A stretch of 51,345 nt of DNA from an uncultured Pelagibacteraceae bacterium (lineage in GTDB: Bacteria > Pseudomonadota > Alphaproteobacteria > Pelagibacterales > Pelagibacteraceae), in assembly GCA_902545635.1 (NCBI GenBank), contig CACCGT010000009.1, positions 1-51,345 of the forward strand, given 5' to 3'. Shown here in pieces: positions 18,703 through 28,387 of this stretch; the first letter of the stretch is position 1; each line of letters begins with the position of its first letter. The position numbers and the translations under genes were made by a program. The notes under the pieces were generated by a model. The model saw only the letters and a program-made list of their open reading frames with translations, did no database searches and was not told where the DNA came from.

Positions 18703-19604
18703 TGTTCAATATTTTTGGTTTTTATAAATTTAAAAAACTTAATAATCTTAAAAAATTGAAAAATAGATTAGAAAATAATCTTAAAGATTATGAAATTACA
18801 GGAACAATAATAATTTCACCCGAAGGTGTTAATGGAACAATTTCAGATAAAAAAAATAACCTTTTAAAATTCAATAAACTTCTAAAAAAAATATTATCTA
18901 TAAAAAAATTTAATTCAGAAAATAATTCTAATAGTAAATTTAATCCATTTCATAAACTTAAAATTAAAATCAAAAAGGAAGTTGTTCCAATGGGTTTTAA
19001 AGTTAGAAACTATAATTTTCCTAAGAACAACCTAAATCCAAGGGAATGGAATAAAATAATTAAAAAAAAGGATACAGTTTTGATAGATGCACGGAAATCT
19101 TTTGAGTATGATGTGGGTACTTTTAAAAAATCTTTAAATCCAAATATAGAAAACTTTCGTGAATTTCCTAAATATTTAAATCAATTTAAAAATAACGAAA
19201 AAATAGCAATGTTTTGTACAGGTGGTATCAGGTGCGAAAAAGCAAATATTTATTTGAAAAAAAAAGGATTTAAAAATGTATATGTTTTAAAAGGAGGAAT
19301 TATTAACTATTTGAATAATATTAATAAAAAAAATAGTCAATGGAGCGGTGAATGTTTTGTTTTTGATAATAGAGTTTCAATAAAACATGGCTTGATGCAG
19401 GGCAGTTATTCAATTTGTAGTGGTTGCAGAAAACCTGTTTCTATCAAAGAAAAAAAATCTTCTAAATATTTAGAAGGCATTCATTGTCCAAAATGTCACG
19501 ATTCTTTAACAGATGATCAAAAATCAAGATTTGCTATGAGGCAAAAACAGATATTACTTGCAAAAAAATTAGGTAAGAGACATATCTTCAAAAAAGAATA
19601 TTAA
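18702..19604 (+). CDS. trhO: tRNA uridine(34) 5-hydroxylase TrhO (YceA-type rhodanese)
   Basis: TrhO carries out oxygen-dependent 5-hydroxylation of wobble uridine in tRNA. Domain order seen in 300 residues: an N-terminal acylphosphatase-like part (TGTIIISPEGVNGTISDK), the rhodanese domain (DTVLIDARKSFEYDVGTFKKSLNP) with active Cys172 in MFCTGGIRCEKA, and a C-terminal two-pair cysteine region, SICSGCRKP and IHCPKCH. This matches YceA/TrhO in length and layout. The start overlaps the upstream methyltransferase stop by one base. Confidence 0.9.
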   Translation: MFNIFGFYKFKKLNNLKKLKNRLENNLKDYEITGTIIISPEGVNGTISDKKNNLLKFNKLLKKILSIKKFNSENNSNSKFNPFHKLKIKIKKEVVPMGFKVRNYNFPKNNLNPREWNKIIKKKDTVLIDARKSFEYDVGTFKKSLNPNIENFREFPKYLNQFKNNEKIAMFCTGGIRCEKANIYLKKKGFKNVYVLKGGIINYLNNINKKNSQWSGECFVFDNRVSIKHGLMQGSYSICSGCRKPVSIKEKKSSKYLEGIHCPKCHDSLTDDQKSRFAMRQKQILLAKKLGKRHIFKKEY

Positions 19605-19621
19605 AATAATAATTAATTTAT

Positions 19622-20983
19622 ATGGACTTGCTTAAAGAAAATATTCCTGTACTTGTAAGAAAACTTGCAATACCAGCAAGCGTTGGAACTCTCTTTCAAA
19701 CTTTATACAATATTGTAGATACATTTTATTCTGGACTAATTTCACCAGAGGCTCTATCAGCTTTAAGTAAATCTTTTCCAATATACTTTATAATTGTTGC
19801 AACATCTATTGGTGTTACTGTTGGTGGAACTTCATTAATAGGAAATAGTATTGGTGAAAAAAATGAAAAAAATGCTTCATATTATTTTACTCATATTATA
19901 ATTTACGGTTTACTAATTTCAGTTTTTATAACATTTATAGGAATCTATTTTTCAGAAAAGGTATTTGATCTGATGGGATCAACTCAAGAAATTACAAATT
20001 TGGGTCTCCAATATACAAATATTATGTTTTATGGATCATTCCTATTTTTCCTTGTTGTTTCATTAAACTCACTTTTACATGCGGAAGGAGACACAAAAAC
20101 ATACAGAAATGTTTTAATCCTCAGTTTTCTCTTAAACGTAATTTTAAATCCCATCCTAATATTTGGGTTTTTATTTATTCCTGCAATGGGAATGATGGGA
20201 ATAGGTTTATCAACAATTATTGCACAATTAATAGCATTTTTAATTATTCTTTTTAAAGTTTTACAAAATCCACGTGTTAAAAAAATTACAATTGAATATT
20301 TTAATGTAAAATTTATTTTTTTAAAAAATATTTTCTTTCAATCAATGCCAATATCAATTGCAATATGTGGATATGCTGTAGCAGCTACATTTATTTTTAC
20401 TTATGTTGGTCAGACAAGTGAGCTGGCTGTTGCTGGTTATGGTGCAGCTACGAGAATAGAGCAGGTTGTCTTACTGCCAATATTGGGAATAAATACTGCG
20501 ATAATCTCAATTATAGCTCAAAACTTTGGTGCAAATAACTTTGATAGAGTTAAAGAGACTTACTTCGTTTCAATTAAATACGGCCTTATCTTGATGGTTT
20601 TTTCAGGGATATTAGTTTATTTAACAGCCGATATAGTTCCAAGGTTTTTTTCTAGCAACGAAGTAGTATTAGAATATGGAAGAAGGTATTTAAAAATTGC
20701 AGCATTCATATTACCAGCTTACCCAATTTTCTTTTTATCTAATGGTTTTTTTATGGGCTTGAAAAAGTCAAATTATGCAATGGTCAATAATATGATGAGA
20801 AATGTACTAGTGCCAATATGTGTTTTCTATTTAGCTAAATACTTATCAGCAGACTTTGATACTTTTTTTTGGCTATGGTTTGTTTTCCAGTGGACTCTAT
20901 CTATACTTTTATTTACGTATGTTAGCTATTATATAAAAAAAAAATTAGATAAATCTAGCACTATCCTTAATCCACAACCATAA
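19622..20983 (+). CDS. MATE family multidrug/Na+ or H+ antiporter
   Basis: Integral membrane protein of 453 residues with about 12 hydrophobic spans and the MATE fold signs: an N-terminal PASVGTLFQTLYNIVDTFYSGLISPEALSALS, a repeat-like second half beginning near FFQSMPISIAICGYAVAATFIF, and the NFGANNFDRVKETY segment that marks the second repeat. It probably exports cationic compounds in exchange for Na+ or H+; substrate unknown. Its last 39 nt overlap the end of soxG on the other strand, an unusually long convergent overlap. Confidence 0.88.
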   Translation: MDLLKENIPVLVRKLAIPASVGTLFQTLYNIVDTFYSGLISPEALSALSKSFPIYFIIVATSIGVTVGGTSLIGNSIGEKNEKNASYYFTHIIIYGLLISVFITFIGIYFSEKVFDLMGSTQEITNLGLQYTNIMFYGSFLFFLVVSLNSLLHAEGDTKTYRNVLILSFLLNVILNPILIFGFLFIPAMGMMGIGLSTIIAQLIAFLIILFKVLQNPRVKKITIEYFNVKFIFLKNIFFQSMPISIAICGYAVAATFIFTYVGQTSELAVAGYGAATRIEQVVLLPILGINTAIISIIAQNFGANNFDRVKETYFVSIKYGLILMVFSGILVYLTADIVPRFFSSNEVVLEYGRRYLKIAAFILPAYPIFFLSNGFFMGLKKSNYAMVNNMMRNVLVPICVFYLAKYLSADFDTFFWLWFVFQWTLSILLFTYVSYYIKKKLDKSSTILNPQP

Positions 20984-21490
20984 ATCTTCAGAAAAGGATC
21001 TTCTTACAAAAAGATTAATTTCATTTATTTCTTTATGGTGAATAATCACATCTGTATGATTTAACAGGGTTTGTGTAACTGAGTTTTTAGTCTTTTTGAA
21101 ACTTTCAAAATTAAATGGCGATCCAGAGGAAAGAAGATCAAAAGTCTTATTACCTTTTATATTAATACAAATCCATTGATTTGATACATCAACAACTGAA
21201 CCAAAATTGAGTTTTGAAATTTCATTAAAAAGGTTATTGAATAATTGTCGATCTTCACCTTTAAAATATACTAACCATTCGTCTGGACTTAGCCACAGTG
21301 TGTTGTATTGTTGATTTGATGAACTTGTATTTGGCTCAATTGGTAAAATTATAGATAAGATTTTTCCTATTTTGGTAAAAAATTCTTTCTTTTTTCCTCT
21401 TAAATTTATTTTTACATTTGGTTCGTATAATGAAATTTCGAGACCTTCAAATGAACCTTTTTCAAATTTGGGGTATTCTTGATTAAGCAT
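20945..21490 (-). CDS. soxG: sarcosine oxidase gamma subunit
   Basis: Smallest-but-one subunit of heterotetrameric sarcosine oxidase, with a GcvT-like fold and structural role. The 181-residue product is weakly conserved, as usual for SoxG, but has LWLSPDEWLVYF, VVDVSNQWICINIKG and a C-terminal VRRSFSEDLWLWIKDSARF typical of the family. Its ATG overlaps the soxA end by 8 nt. Identification leans on position as last gene of soxB-D-A-G plus these motifs. Confidence 0.9.
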   Translation of the reverse strand: MLNQEYPKFEKGSFEGLEISLYEPNVKINLRGKKKEFFTKIGKILSIILPIEPNTSSSNQQYNTLWLSPDEWLVYFKGEDRQLFNNLFNEISKLNFGSVVDVSNQWICINIKGNKTFDLLSSGSPFNFESFKKTKNSVTQTLLNHTDVIIHHKEINEINLFVRRSFSEDLWLWIKDSARFI

Positions 21491-24485
21491 TAATCCTCTT
21501 ATTTTCTTTATCTAGAAAAACAGAGTCAGAAACTGTTACATTTATGTTTTTATTTTCCATTGGCACAATAAGTTTTTGGCCATTCATTTTTTTTCCACTT
21601 TTTACGACAGCAAGTGCAATTGATTTATTTAAATTTGGGCTAAAGTAACTCGATGTTACATGCCCAATCATTTCTACAGGTTTTTTGCTCATATCTGAAA
21701 CAATCTGAGCTCCTTCTTCTAATATTTCATTTGGATCATCTGTAAGTAATCCTACAAGTTGTTTTCTATCTTCTCTAATAGTATCGCTTCTATAAAGTGA
21801 TCTTTTTCCTATAAAATCGTATTTTTTTTTGCTAACTATCCAATCCATTTGAAGGTCAATTGGCGTCATAGTTCCATCTGTATCTTGACCAACAATAATA
21901 AAACCTTTTTCAGCTCTTAATAAATGCATGGTTTCTGTTCCGTAAGGTGTAATCTTAAATTCTTTTCCTGCCTCAATGCATTTTTCCCATAATGATTTTC
22001 CATATTTTGACTCTATATTAATTTCATAGCTAAGCTCGCCAGTAAAACTTATTCTCATTATTCTACAATTTGTTTCATCAATTTTGCCATTTTGATAAGA
22101 CATATGTGGAAAAGCATCATCATTAAAATCTTTATCTGGAAATATTTTTTTTAATATTTTTTTAGAGTTTGGTCCGCATATACTTGCTGTCGAGTAGTGG
22201 TCTGTGACTGAAGTTAAGTAAACATCTAACTCAGGCCACTCTGTTTGTAAATAATCTTCAAGTTTTGAAAGAACATTAGCTGCTCCCCCTGTTGTTGTAG
22301 TCATTAAGTAATGATTTTCACCTAATCTTGTCGTAACGCCATCATCATAAACCATGCCATCTTCATTTAACATCAATCCATATCTGCATTTTCCAATTTC
22401 TAATTTTGACCATGCATTTGTGTAAACTCTATTTAAAAATTCAGATGCATCAGTTCCTTGAATATCTATTTTTCCAAGTGTAGAAGCATCTAAAATTCCT
22501 GCACTATCTCTAGCTGCCTTACTTTCTCTTTGAACAGCATCATGAAGACCTTCGTCATTAATTGGGTAGTACCAGGGCCTTTTCCATTGTCCAACATTTT
22601 CGAATTTAGCTTTATTTTGAATATGCCATTCATGAATTGACGTTTTTCTTATTATATCAAAAAAATTACCTACACTTCTTCCAACTATTGATCCAAAAGT
22701 TAATGGCGTGAACGGAGGTCTAAATGTTGTTGTTCCTAATGTACCCATTTTAACTCCAGCTGTATCCGCAATAATACCCAATGCATGCATGTTGGATAAT
22801 TTGCCTTGATCAGTTGCCATACCAGTTGTTGTGTAACGTTTTACATGTTCAATAGATTTAAAACCTTCTCTTAGGGCAAGTTTTATATCTTTTGCAGTAG
22901 AGTCATTTTGAAAATCAATAAAAGATTTACATTTACCCTCTGATATAAAATTTGGAAGTAGCCATATATTTCTTTTATTTAATTCTTTTGAATTTAGTAC
23001 AGAAATATTGTCAAATTCAGTTTCACTGACCTTCAAAAAATTTTTTACCTTTTTATTTGTATTATTAATTATTTCTTCAAGTTCAAAGTCACCATTACAT
23101 GAACCAACATTAATATGATTTTTGTCGATTTCATTTGGTATAAAAGTTTGATCAATTTCTCTAAAATCTAACTTTCCACCAGATTGTGTGTGCATGTGGA
23201 CCATTGGTGTCCAACCACCACTTATCGCCAAACAATCACAGTTAATTCTACTTTTATCTCCAACAACATTTGATCCATCCTCAGATAAATTCATTATCTC
23301 AACAGAATTTATTTTTCTAAGTCCAAAAGTGTTAACTACTGTAGAGTTCCAATAGATTTTAACTCCAAGTTGTTCAGCATTTTTTACAATTTTTGAATTA
23401 GATTTTTTTCTTATATCGATCATTTCGACAGATATTCCTTTTTCTTTTAAGGAAACAGCCGTTTCATAAGCGCTATCATTGTTAGTAAATATCAGATTAT
23501 TGAATCCACAGGTCACACCATAAAAGTCTAAATATTTTTTAACGGAGTTAGAAAGCATTATTCCTGGTCTATCGTTATTATTAAATACAAGGGGTCTTTC
23601 TATAGCACCAGTTGCTACTATTACTTTATCAGCTCTGATTTTCCATAATCTCTGTCTGATGCCACCATTTCTTTTATCCAATGGTAGATGGTCTGAAATA
23701 TTTTCTTTTGCTAAGAGGTAATTATAACTATGATAAGCTGCTAAGCTTGTTCTAGTTTTGATTGTTAAATTATCTAATTTTTTAAGTTCTGCTATCTCCT
23801 CATCTATCCATCCACCTGAATATTTATCATTAATTTTATAGTTTTCATTTTTTTGAAATATTGTCGACCCTCCAAGAATATTTTTATCTTCAATCAATAT
23901 TGTTTTTAAATTATTTTTAGCAGCAATTTTTGATGCTATAATTCCAGAAATACCGCCACCTATAATTAATACATCACAATGAACATGTTTATGGTCATAC
24001 AATTCAGGATCGGGTTTTGTTGGTGATTTCCCTAGTCCTGCAGACCATCTTATCAACGGTTCATAAATTTTTTTCCAGAAACTTTTAGGCCACATAAATG
24101 TCTTATAATAAAAACCTGCAGGTATAAATGGAGATATAAAATTGTTAATTCCTCCTATATCAAAATTAACACTAGGCCAACAATTTTGACTTGAGGCTTT
24201 TAAACCTTCATACAATTCTATCTCAGTAGCTCTAACATTAGGTTCTGTTAAATCTGTATCTTCGTTTATTTGGCATATAGCATTAGGTTCTTCGGATCCA
24301 CAAGACATTATTCCTCTTGGTCGGTGATATTTAAAGCTTCTACCAACTAAATGAACTCCATTTGAAAGTAGGGCAGATGCCAAAGTATCACCTTCAAAAC
24401 CGTAATAAGATTTTCCATCAAAATCGAATGAAACTGTTTTAGTTTGATCTACTTGTTTCGTCTTATTAACTCTATATTTTGTCAT
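21483..24485 (-). CDS. soxA: sarcosine oxidase alpha subunit
   Basis: Large subunit (1000 residues) of the enzyme that oxidatively demethylates sarcosine to glycine, passing the one-carbon unit to tetrahydrofolate. Domains in order: a 2Fe-2S-ferredoxin-like fold without the cluster (about 17-100, RSFKYHRPRGIMSCGSEEPNA), an NAD(P)-binding Rossmann domain with LIIGGGISG (173-181), and from about residue 600 a GcvT-type folate-binding domain (RPWYYP...DAVQRESKAARDSAGILDASTLGKIDI; YGTETMHLLRAEKGFIIVGQDTDGTMTP). Length is typical. In SAR11-like cells this is the last step of glycine betaine/DMG breakdown. Confidence 0.96.
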   Translation of the reverse strand: MTKYRVNKTKQVDQTKTVSFDFDGKSYYGFEGDTLASALLSNGVHLVGRSFKYHRPRGIMSCGSEEPNAICQINEDTDLTEPNVRATEIELYEGLKASSQNCWPSVNFDIGGINNFISPFIPAGFYYKTFMWPKSFWKKIYEPLIRWSAGLGKSPTKPDPELYDHKHVHCDVLIIGGGISGIIASKIAAKNNLKTILIEDKNILGGSTIFQKNENYKINDKYSGGWIDEEIAELKKLDNLTIKTRTSLAAYHSYNYLLAKENISDHLPLDKRNGGIRQRLWKIRADKVIVATGAIERPLVFNNNDRPGIMLSNSVKKYLDFYGVTCGFNNLIFTNNDSAYETAVSLKEKGISVEMIDIRKKSNSKIVKNAEQLGVKIYWNSTVVNTFGLRKINSVEIMNLSEDGSNVVGDKSRINCDCLAISGGWTPMVHMHTQSGGKLDFREIDQTFIPNEIDKNHINVGSCNGDFELEEIINNTNKKVKNFLKVSETEFDNISVLNSKELNKRNIWLLPNFISEGKCKSFIDFQNDSTAKDIKLALREGFKSIEHVKRYTTTGMATDQGKLSNMHALGIIADTAGVKMGTLGTTTFRPPFTPLTFGSIVGRSVGNFFDIIRKTSIHEWHIQNKAKFENVGQWKRPWYYPINDEGLHDAVQRESKAARDSAGILDASTLGKIDIQGTDASEFLNRVYTNAWSKLEIGKCRYGLMLNEDGMVYDDGVTTRLGENHYLMTTTTGGAANVLSKLEDYLQTEWPELDVYLTSVTDHYSTASICGPNSKKILKKIFPDKDFNDDAFPHMSYQNGKIDETNCRIMRISFTGELSYEINIESKYGKSLWEKCIEAGKEFKITPYGTETMHLLRAEKGFIIVGQDTDGTMTPIDLQMDWIVSKKKYDFIGKRSLYRSDTIREDRKQLVGLLTDDPNEILEEGAQIVSDMSKKPVEMIGHVTSSYFSPNLNKSIALAVVKSGKKMNGQKLIVPMENKNINVTVSDSVFLDKENKRINA

Positions 24486-24761
24486 TTATTCTACCGGTGG
24501 TTTTTCGTTCATTTTATAAACTGCGTGTATCTTGTCATTCGATGTGTCTCTAATCATATTAAACCATTTCCTACATCCATGAGTATGGTTCCATCTTTCA
24601 AACTGAACTCCTTTAATATTCTTTCTCATAAATAGATATTCTGCCCATTGATCATCACTTAGCTCAGTGGGTTGTTTTGGTCTAACTATGTGAGCTTCAC
24701 CTCCACATGAAAATTCACTTTGGTCTCTTTCACCACAATATGGACAATTTATTAAAAACAT
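24486..24761 (-). CDS. soxD: sarcosine oxidase delta subunit
   Basis: Zinc-binding small subunit (91 residues). The family zinc ligands are all visible: Cys6 and Cys9 in INCPYCGERD, and His59 and Cys63 in WNHTHGCRKWFNM, at the same numbers as in the characterised Corynebacterium subunit. The stretch SEFSCGGEAHIVRP is also conserved. Start ATG overlaps the soxB stop by one base; its own stop abuts the soxA start. Confidence 0.95.
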   Translation of the reverse strand: MFLINCPYCGERDQSEFSCGGEAHIVRPKQPTELSDDQWAEYLFMRKNIKGVQFERWNHTHGCRKWFNMIRDTSNDKIHAVYKMNEKPPVE

Positions 24762-26014
24762 TAGTGTGCTACAGCGGCTGCACCATGCTCATCAACTAGA
24801 TCTCCACTAACAAATCGATTAAGATTAAATGCAGCATTTAATTTATGTGGTTCATCATTAGCAATAGTGTGTGCAAATAAATCACCAGATCCAGGTGTTG
24901 CTTTAAAACCTCCAGTGCCCCAACCACAGTTAAAATAGAGTCCTTTTATATTTGTTTTACTAATTATTGGACTTGCATCAGGACATATATCAACAATTCC
25001 TCCCCATTGTCTCAACATTTTCATTCGGCTAAAAATGGGGTAAAGCTCCAATATTGCTTTTAATGTTCCTTCGACAACATCGTGACTACCTCTTTGAGTA
25101 TAAGAAACATAAGCATCCGTACCAGCGCCAATTACAAGTTCACCTTTGTCAGACTGACTAACATATGCATGTACAGCGTTCGACATTACTACAGTATCAA
25201 TTATTGGTTTAACTGGTTCTGAAACTAACGCTTGTAAAGGTTTACTTTCCAGTGGTAATTTTAACCCTGCCATGTGAGCAATTACACTTGAGTGTCCTGC
25301 TGCAACAACACCAATTTTTTTTGTTTTAATAAATCCTTTTGATGTTTCAACACCTTCAACTTGATCTCCATTTCTTTTAATACCTTTCACTTCACAATTT
25401 TGAATTATATCAACTCCCATTTCATTAGCACCTCTTGCATAACCCCATGCAACAGCATCATGTCTAGCAGTTCCCGCTCTTCTTTGTAATGTTCCACCAA
25501 GAACAGGGTATCTTATATCTGGAGAAGTATTTATTATTGGACAAAATTCTTTTACTTGATCTGTATTTAACCACACTGCATCAATACCATTAAGTCTGTT
25601 TGCGTGAGTTCTTCTTTTTAAATCTCTTACATCTTGAAGGTTATGAGCTAAATTCATAACTCCTCTTTGACTGAACATTATATTGTAATTTAATTCTTGA
25701 GATAAATTTTCCCAAATTTTTAATGCATGGTCGTATAATCCAGCACTTGCATCCCACAAATAATTTGATCTTATAATTGTAGTATTTCTCCCTGTATTTC
25801 CTCCACCAATCCAGCCTTTTTCTAATACAGCAATATTTCTCATGTTATGCTTTTTAGCTAGGTAGTAAGCTGTTGCTAAACCGTGGCCACCACCACCAAT
25901 TATAATAGCTTCATATTCTTTTTTTGGCTCAGGATCCCCCCAAGCTTGCTTCCAGTTTTCATGGTGTGATAAAGAATTTTTAATTAGTGAGAATATCGAA
26001 TATTTGTTTTTCAT
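24761..26014 (-). CDS. soxB: sarcosine oxidase beta subunit
   Basis: Subunit that carries FAD and the covalent FMN and oxidises sarcosine. The 417-residue protein has the dinucleotide motif [17 protein letters not shown] at 38-54, then [22 protein letters not shown], and His185 in [13 protein letters not shown], which corresponds to the FMN-linked histidine of the family. A C-terminal [18 protein letters not shown] is typical. First gene of the soxB-D-A-G operon, which reads away from tRNA-Ser; the 64-nt upstream gap contains a 14-bp palindrome. Confidence 0.96.
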   Translation of the reverse strand: MKNKYSIFSLIKNSLSHHENWKQAWGDPEPKKEYEAIIIGGGGHGLATAYYLAKKHNMRNIAVLEKGWIGGGNTGRNTTIIRSNYLWDASAGLYDHALKIWENLSQELNYNIMFSQRGVMNLAHNLQDVRDLKRRTHANRLNGIDAVWLNTDQVKEFCPIINTSPDIRYPVLGGTLQRRAGTARHDAVAWGYARGANEMGVDIIQNCEVKGIKRNGDQVEGVETSKGFIKTKKIGVVAAGHSSVIAHMAGLKLPLESKPLQALVSEPVKPIIDTVVMSNAVHAYVSQSDKGELVIGAGTDAYVSYTQRGSHDVVEGTLKAILELYPIFSRMKMLRQWGGIVDICPDASPIISKTNIKGLYFNCGWGTGGFKATPGSGDLFAHTIANDEPHKLNAAFNLNRFVSGDLVDEHGAAAVAH

Positions 26015-26039
26015 AATTGCCAGAAATTACTTGATTAAT

Positions 26040-26053
26040 ATTGAATATTCAAT
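26040..26053. promoter_or_regulatory. 14-bp perfect palindrome between soxB and tRNA-Ser
   Basis: ATTGAATATTCAAT is self-complementary. It contains TTGAAT on both strands, at distances that would allow each to serve as a -35 element, one towards tRNA-Ser and one towards soxB. It might equally be an operator for the sarcosine oxidase operon. No matching second copy was noticed in the window. Confidence 0.45.
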
Positions 26054-26078
26054 GATTTCAAGTTACACATCTATATAC

Positions 26079-26173
26079 GGAAGGATGGGTGAGCTGGTTG
26101 AAACCAGCGGTTTGCTAAACCGCCGTACGCTTGAAAAGGTGTACCGAGGGTTCGAATCCCTCTCCTTCCGCCA
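26079..26173 (+). tRNA. tRNA-Ser (anticodon GCU)
   Basis: A 95-nt cloverleaf: acceptor GGAAGGA (26079-26085) pairs with TCCTTCC (26163-26169), discriminator G at 26170 and an encoded CCA at 26171-26173. The anticodon stem GCGGT/ACCGC encloses the loop TTGCTAA with anticodon GCT at 26114-26116, reading AGC/AGU. A long variable arm and the T-loop GTTCGAATCCC fit a class II serine tRNA. The CCA ends one base before the stop codon of the convergent slt gene. Confidence 0.97.
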
Positions 26174-28360
26174 TTAATATAGTGGCTTATTTTTAAAAAA
26201 ATCGCTGAGATAAATCGGTTTTTGAGACAATATGTACCTATAAACATTATAATTTTCCAAAACTCTTTGAACGTAATTTCTGGTTTCTTTAAATTTTATT
26301 AGCTCAACCCAATCTACATAATCTATTTGTTTTTTTTGGGGATCCTTGTTTAATTTCTTCCAGTACTTAACTCTTTTGGGTCCTGCATTATAAGCAGCTG
26401 TAGCAAAAGGGTAGGATCCTTTATAATTACTAATCAATCCAGCAATATAATGAGATCCTAAATTTATATTATATTCTGGGTCGGTTGTTAATTTTGATTT
26501 AGAGTAACCAAGTTTAGCTTGCTTTGAAACTGTTTTAGCAGTGTATGGCATAAGCTGCATTAATCCTTGAGCGCCAACTCTGCTTCTAGCCGAGGTATCA
26601 AATTCACTTTCCTGTCTTATAATAGATAATATTAAAGCTGGATCAGGAATTTTCCTGCCACCTACAAATTTTGGCACACTCATGATTGGGTAATTAAATT
26701 GGTTATGAAATCTTTTTTGATATGATGCTATTTTAGAAATTTGTATTGCAAAATCAAATCGTGAAATATCGGACGCCAGTTTCGCAGCTAAAACCTCGCT
26801 TCCTTTTTCTATATTATCATTCGCTAAATGTCTTAATATATGTTTGGTGTATTTATCTTTATTTAAATAATCAAGCAGATCAACAATCGCAACAAGTTTT
26901 TTTAAATAAAATTCTTGCTCATATTTATCATCAACAAACATCAATTTATCTAATTCAAATTTTTCTTGTGGTTTAACTTTCATATGTGAAAGTTGTCCAT
27001 AATAAGTTGTTAAATATTTTGATCCTTCAAAATACCATTTTTTAGAATTTTCTTTATCACCAACTTTTTCATAAGTTCTCCCCAACCAGTAAGCACCTCT
27101 AGAAAGACTTATTGGGTAGTTAACACTGATATAAAAATTTTTAAAATGGTTTTCTGCCAGCTCAGGGTTTTTTAAAAAACTTAATGCTATCCAGCCGCTC
27201 ATCCATTCGGCCTCTGCATATTCAGGACCCTCTGACATTGCATGTTTTGAAACTATTTTATAAGCGGTATTATATTTTTTTTTATATAATAAAGATCTTC
27301 CAATTATTGATCTTTCTTTCCACCATTTATCTGGTCTAACTAAATATTCCTTTGTATTTTGAATATTATTTAATATTTCTAATGAACTGTCTACTCGACC
27401 TTTTTTTCTTCTCCATTTCAACCTGTCATATTTTAAGCCAGGGTCATTTTTTAATTTTTGTGGTACTTTTTTTATTGCCTCATCAACTCCATAGCCTCTA
27501 CTAATTAATATTTGTCTAGCCGTATAAAGTAATTGATAATCCTTTGGTAAATATCTAATAATTCTTTTAAGGTCCCAATGTTTTCCTTCCCACGCATAAT
27601 AATCTGCTCGTTTAATGTAATCTGACGTATCTAAAGTATTTTTAAATTTCTTCCTAAAGTATTTTAAGCTATTTGTATTTAAGTCAGCATTTACAAAGCC
27701 TTCTTTGACAAGTTTAGTACCTTCTCGCGATCTACCAACCCTAATCAGACTTTCACCTAACATCATTTTTCCATATCCACTTAAGGGTTCATTTTTTGTA
27801 AACCAATTAATTATTTCTGAAGGTGATTGATTTTGTAAATTGATTTTATGTTCTGCTAGATATTTAATTCTATCAAATCTTGGATAATCTTTAACTCTTT
27901 CAACAAAACTTTTATATTCAGAAAATGATACTTTATTTCCTGATGTTAATAAATGTCTCCATTCAATAAAATTGTAAATTGATGGTGCTCTAGCTTTTTT
28001 TGCAACTATTTTTGCATCTTTCCAATTAGACTTTTCCATAAATCTAATTGCTTGCTTTGCATATTCAAAATCTCTTTCACTATAGTATTTTGTTTTTTTT
28101 GCACTTCTTAATAACTGTTTTTTAACAACAAGTGGTTTTTTTGGAGGTAATAAAATTCCAAATATCTCTTTAGGTAGATCTTTATCATTTTTTAAGCTTT
28201 GTTTTTCAACAACAGTACCTGGTTTAAAAGGGGGAATTATTAACTTGTTATTAAAAGAAGGTTTTTTTTTTGGTATTATTAATTCATTTGAATATGATGA
28301 TTGAAAAAAGCTTAAAAAAAATATAATTGTAAATAAGAATTTAGATTTTCTAAAAATCAT
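26174..28360 (-). CDS. slt: soluble lytic murein transglycosylase
   Basis: Periplasmic enzyme that cleaves peptidoglycan between MurNAc and GlcNAc. From the ATG at 28360 the protein has 728 residues: a hydrophobic signal peptide (FLFTIIFFLSFFQSSYS), a proline-rich linker, a long superhelical domain of alpha-helical repeats, and a C-terminal goose-lysozyme-like catalytic domain with Glu584 in IIRQESEFD, then GAQGLMQLMPYTA and ATAAYNAGPKRVKYW. A TTG three codons upstream is an alternative start. Only 27 nt separate it from divergent dapA, and its stop abuts the tRNA-Ser CCA. Confidence 0.92.
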   Translation of the reverse strand: MIFRKSKFLFTIIFFLSFFQSSYSNELIIPKKKPSFNNKLIIPPFKPGTVVEKQSLKNDKDLPKEIFGILLPPKKPLVVKKQLLRSAKKTKYYSERDFEYAKQAIRFMEKSNWKDAKIVAKKARAPSIYNFIEWRHLLTSGNKVSFSEYKSFVERVKDYPRFDRIKYLAEHKINLQNQSPSEIINWFTKNEPLSGYGKMMLGESLIRVGRSREGTKLVKEGFVNADLNTNSLKYFRKKFKNTLDTSDYIKRADYYAWEGKHWDLKRIIRYLPKDYQLLYTARQILISRGYGVDEAIKKVPQKLKNDPGLKYDRLKWRRKKGRVDSSLEILNNIQNTKEYLVRPDKWWKERSIIGRSLLYKKKYNTAYKIVSKHAMSEGPEYAEAEWMSGWIALSFLKNPELAENHFKNFYISVNYPISLSRGAYWLGRTYEKVGDKENSKKWYFEGSKYLTTYYGQLSHMKVKPQEKFELDKLMFVDDKYEQEFYLKKLVAIVDLLDYLNKDKYTKHILRHLANDNIEKGSEVLAAKLASDISRFDFAIQISKIASYQKRFHNQFNYPIMSVPKFVGGRKIPDPALILSIIRQESEFDTSARSRVGAQGLMQLMPYTAKTVSKQAKLGYSKSKLTTDPEYNINLGSHYIAGLISNYKGSYPFATAAYNAGPKRVKYWKKLNKDPQKKQIDYVDWVELIKFKETRNYVQRVLENYNVYRYILSQKPIYLSDFFKNKPLY

Positions 28361-28387
28361 TTCTAACAACTTATGATATAAATATTT

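Noticed and set aside
24444-24635. 63-codon plus-strand ORF opposite soxA/soxD
   Set aside because: Antisense to the zinc-motif-bearing soxD and the soxA start; no family features.
26015-26078. Glycine or folate riboswitch upstream of soxB
   Set aside because: Only 64 nt lie between soxB and tRNA-Ser, too short for the known glycine or THF riboswitches, and no matching core motif is seen.
26079-26176. tRNA-Ser as an integration (att) site
   Set aside because: The flanks are core genes on both sides, no integrase is present and no repeat of the tRNA 3' end was noticed in the window.
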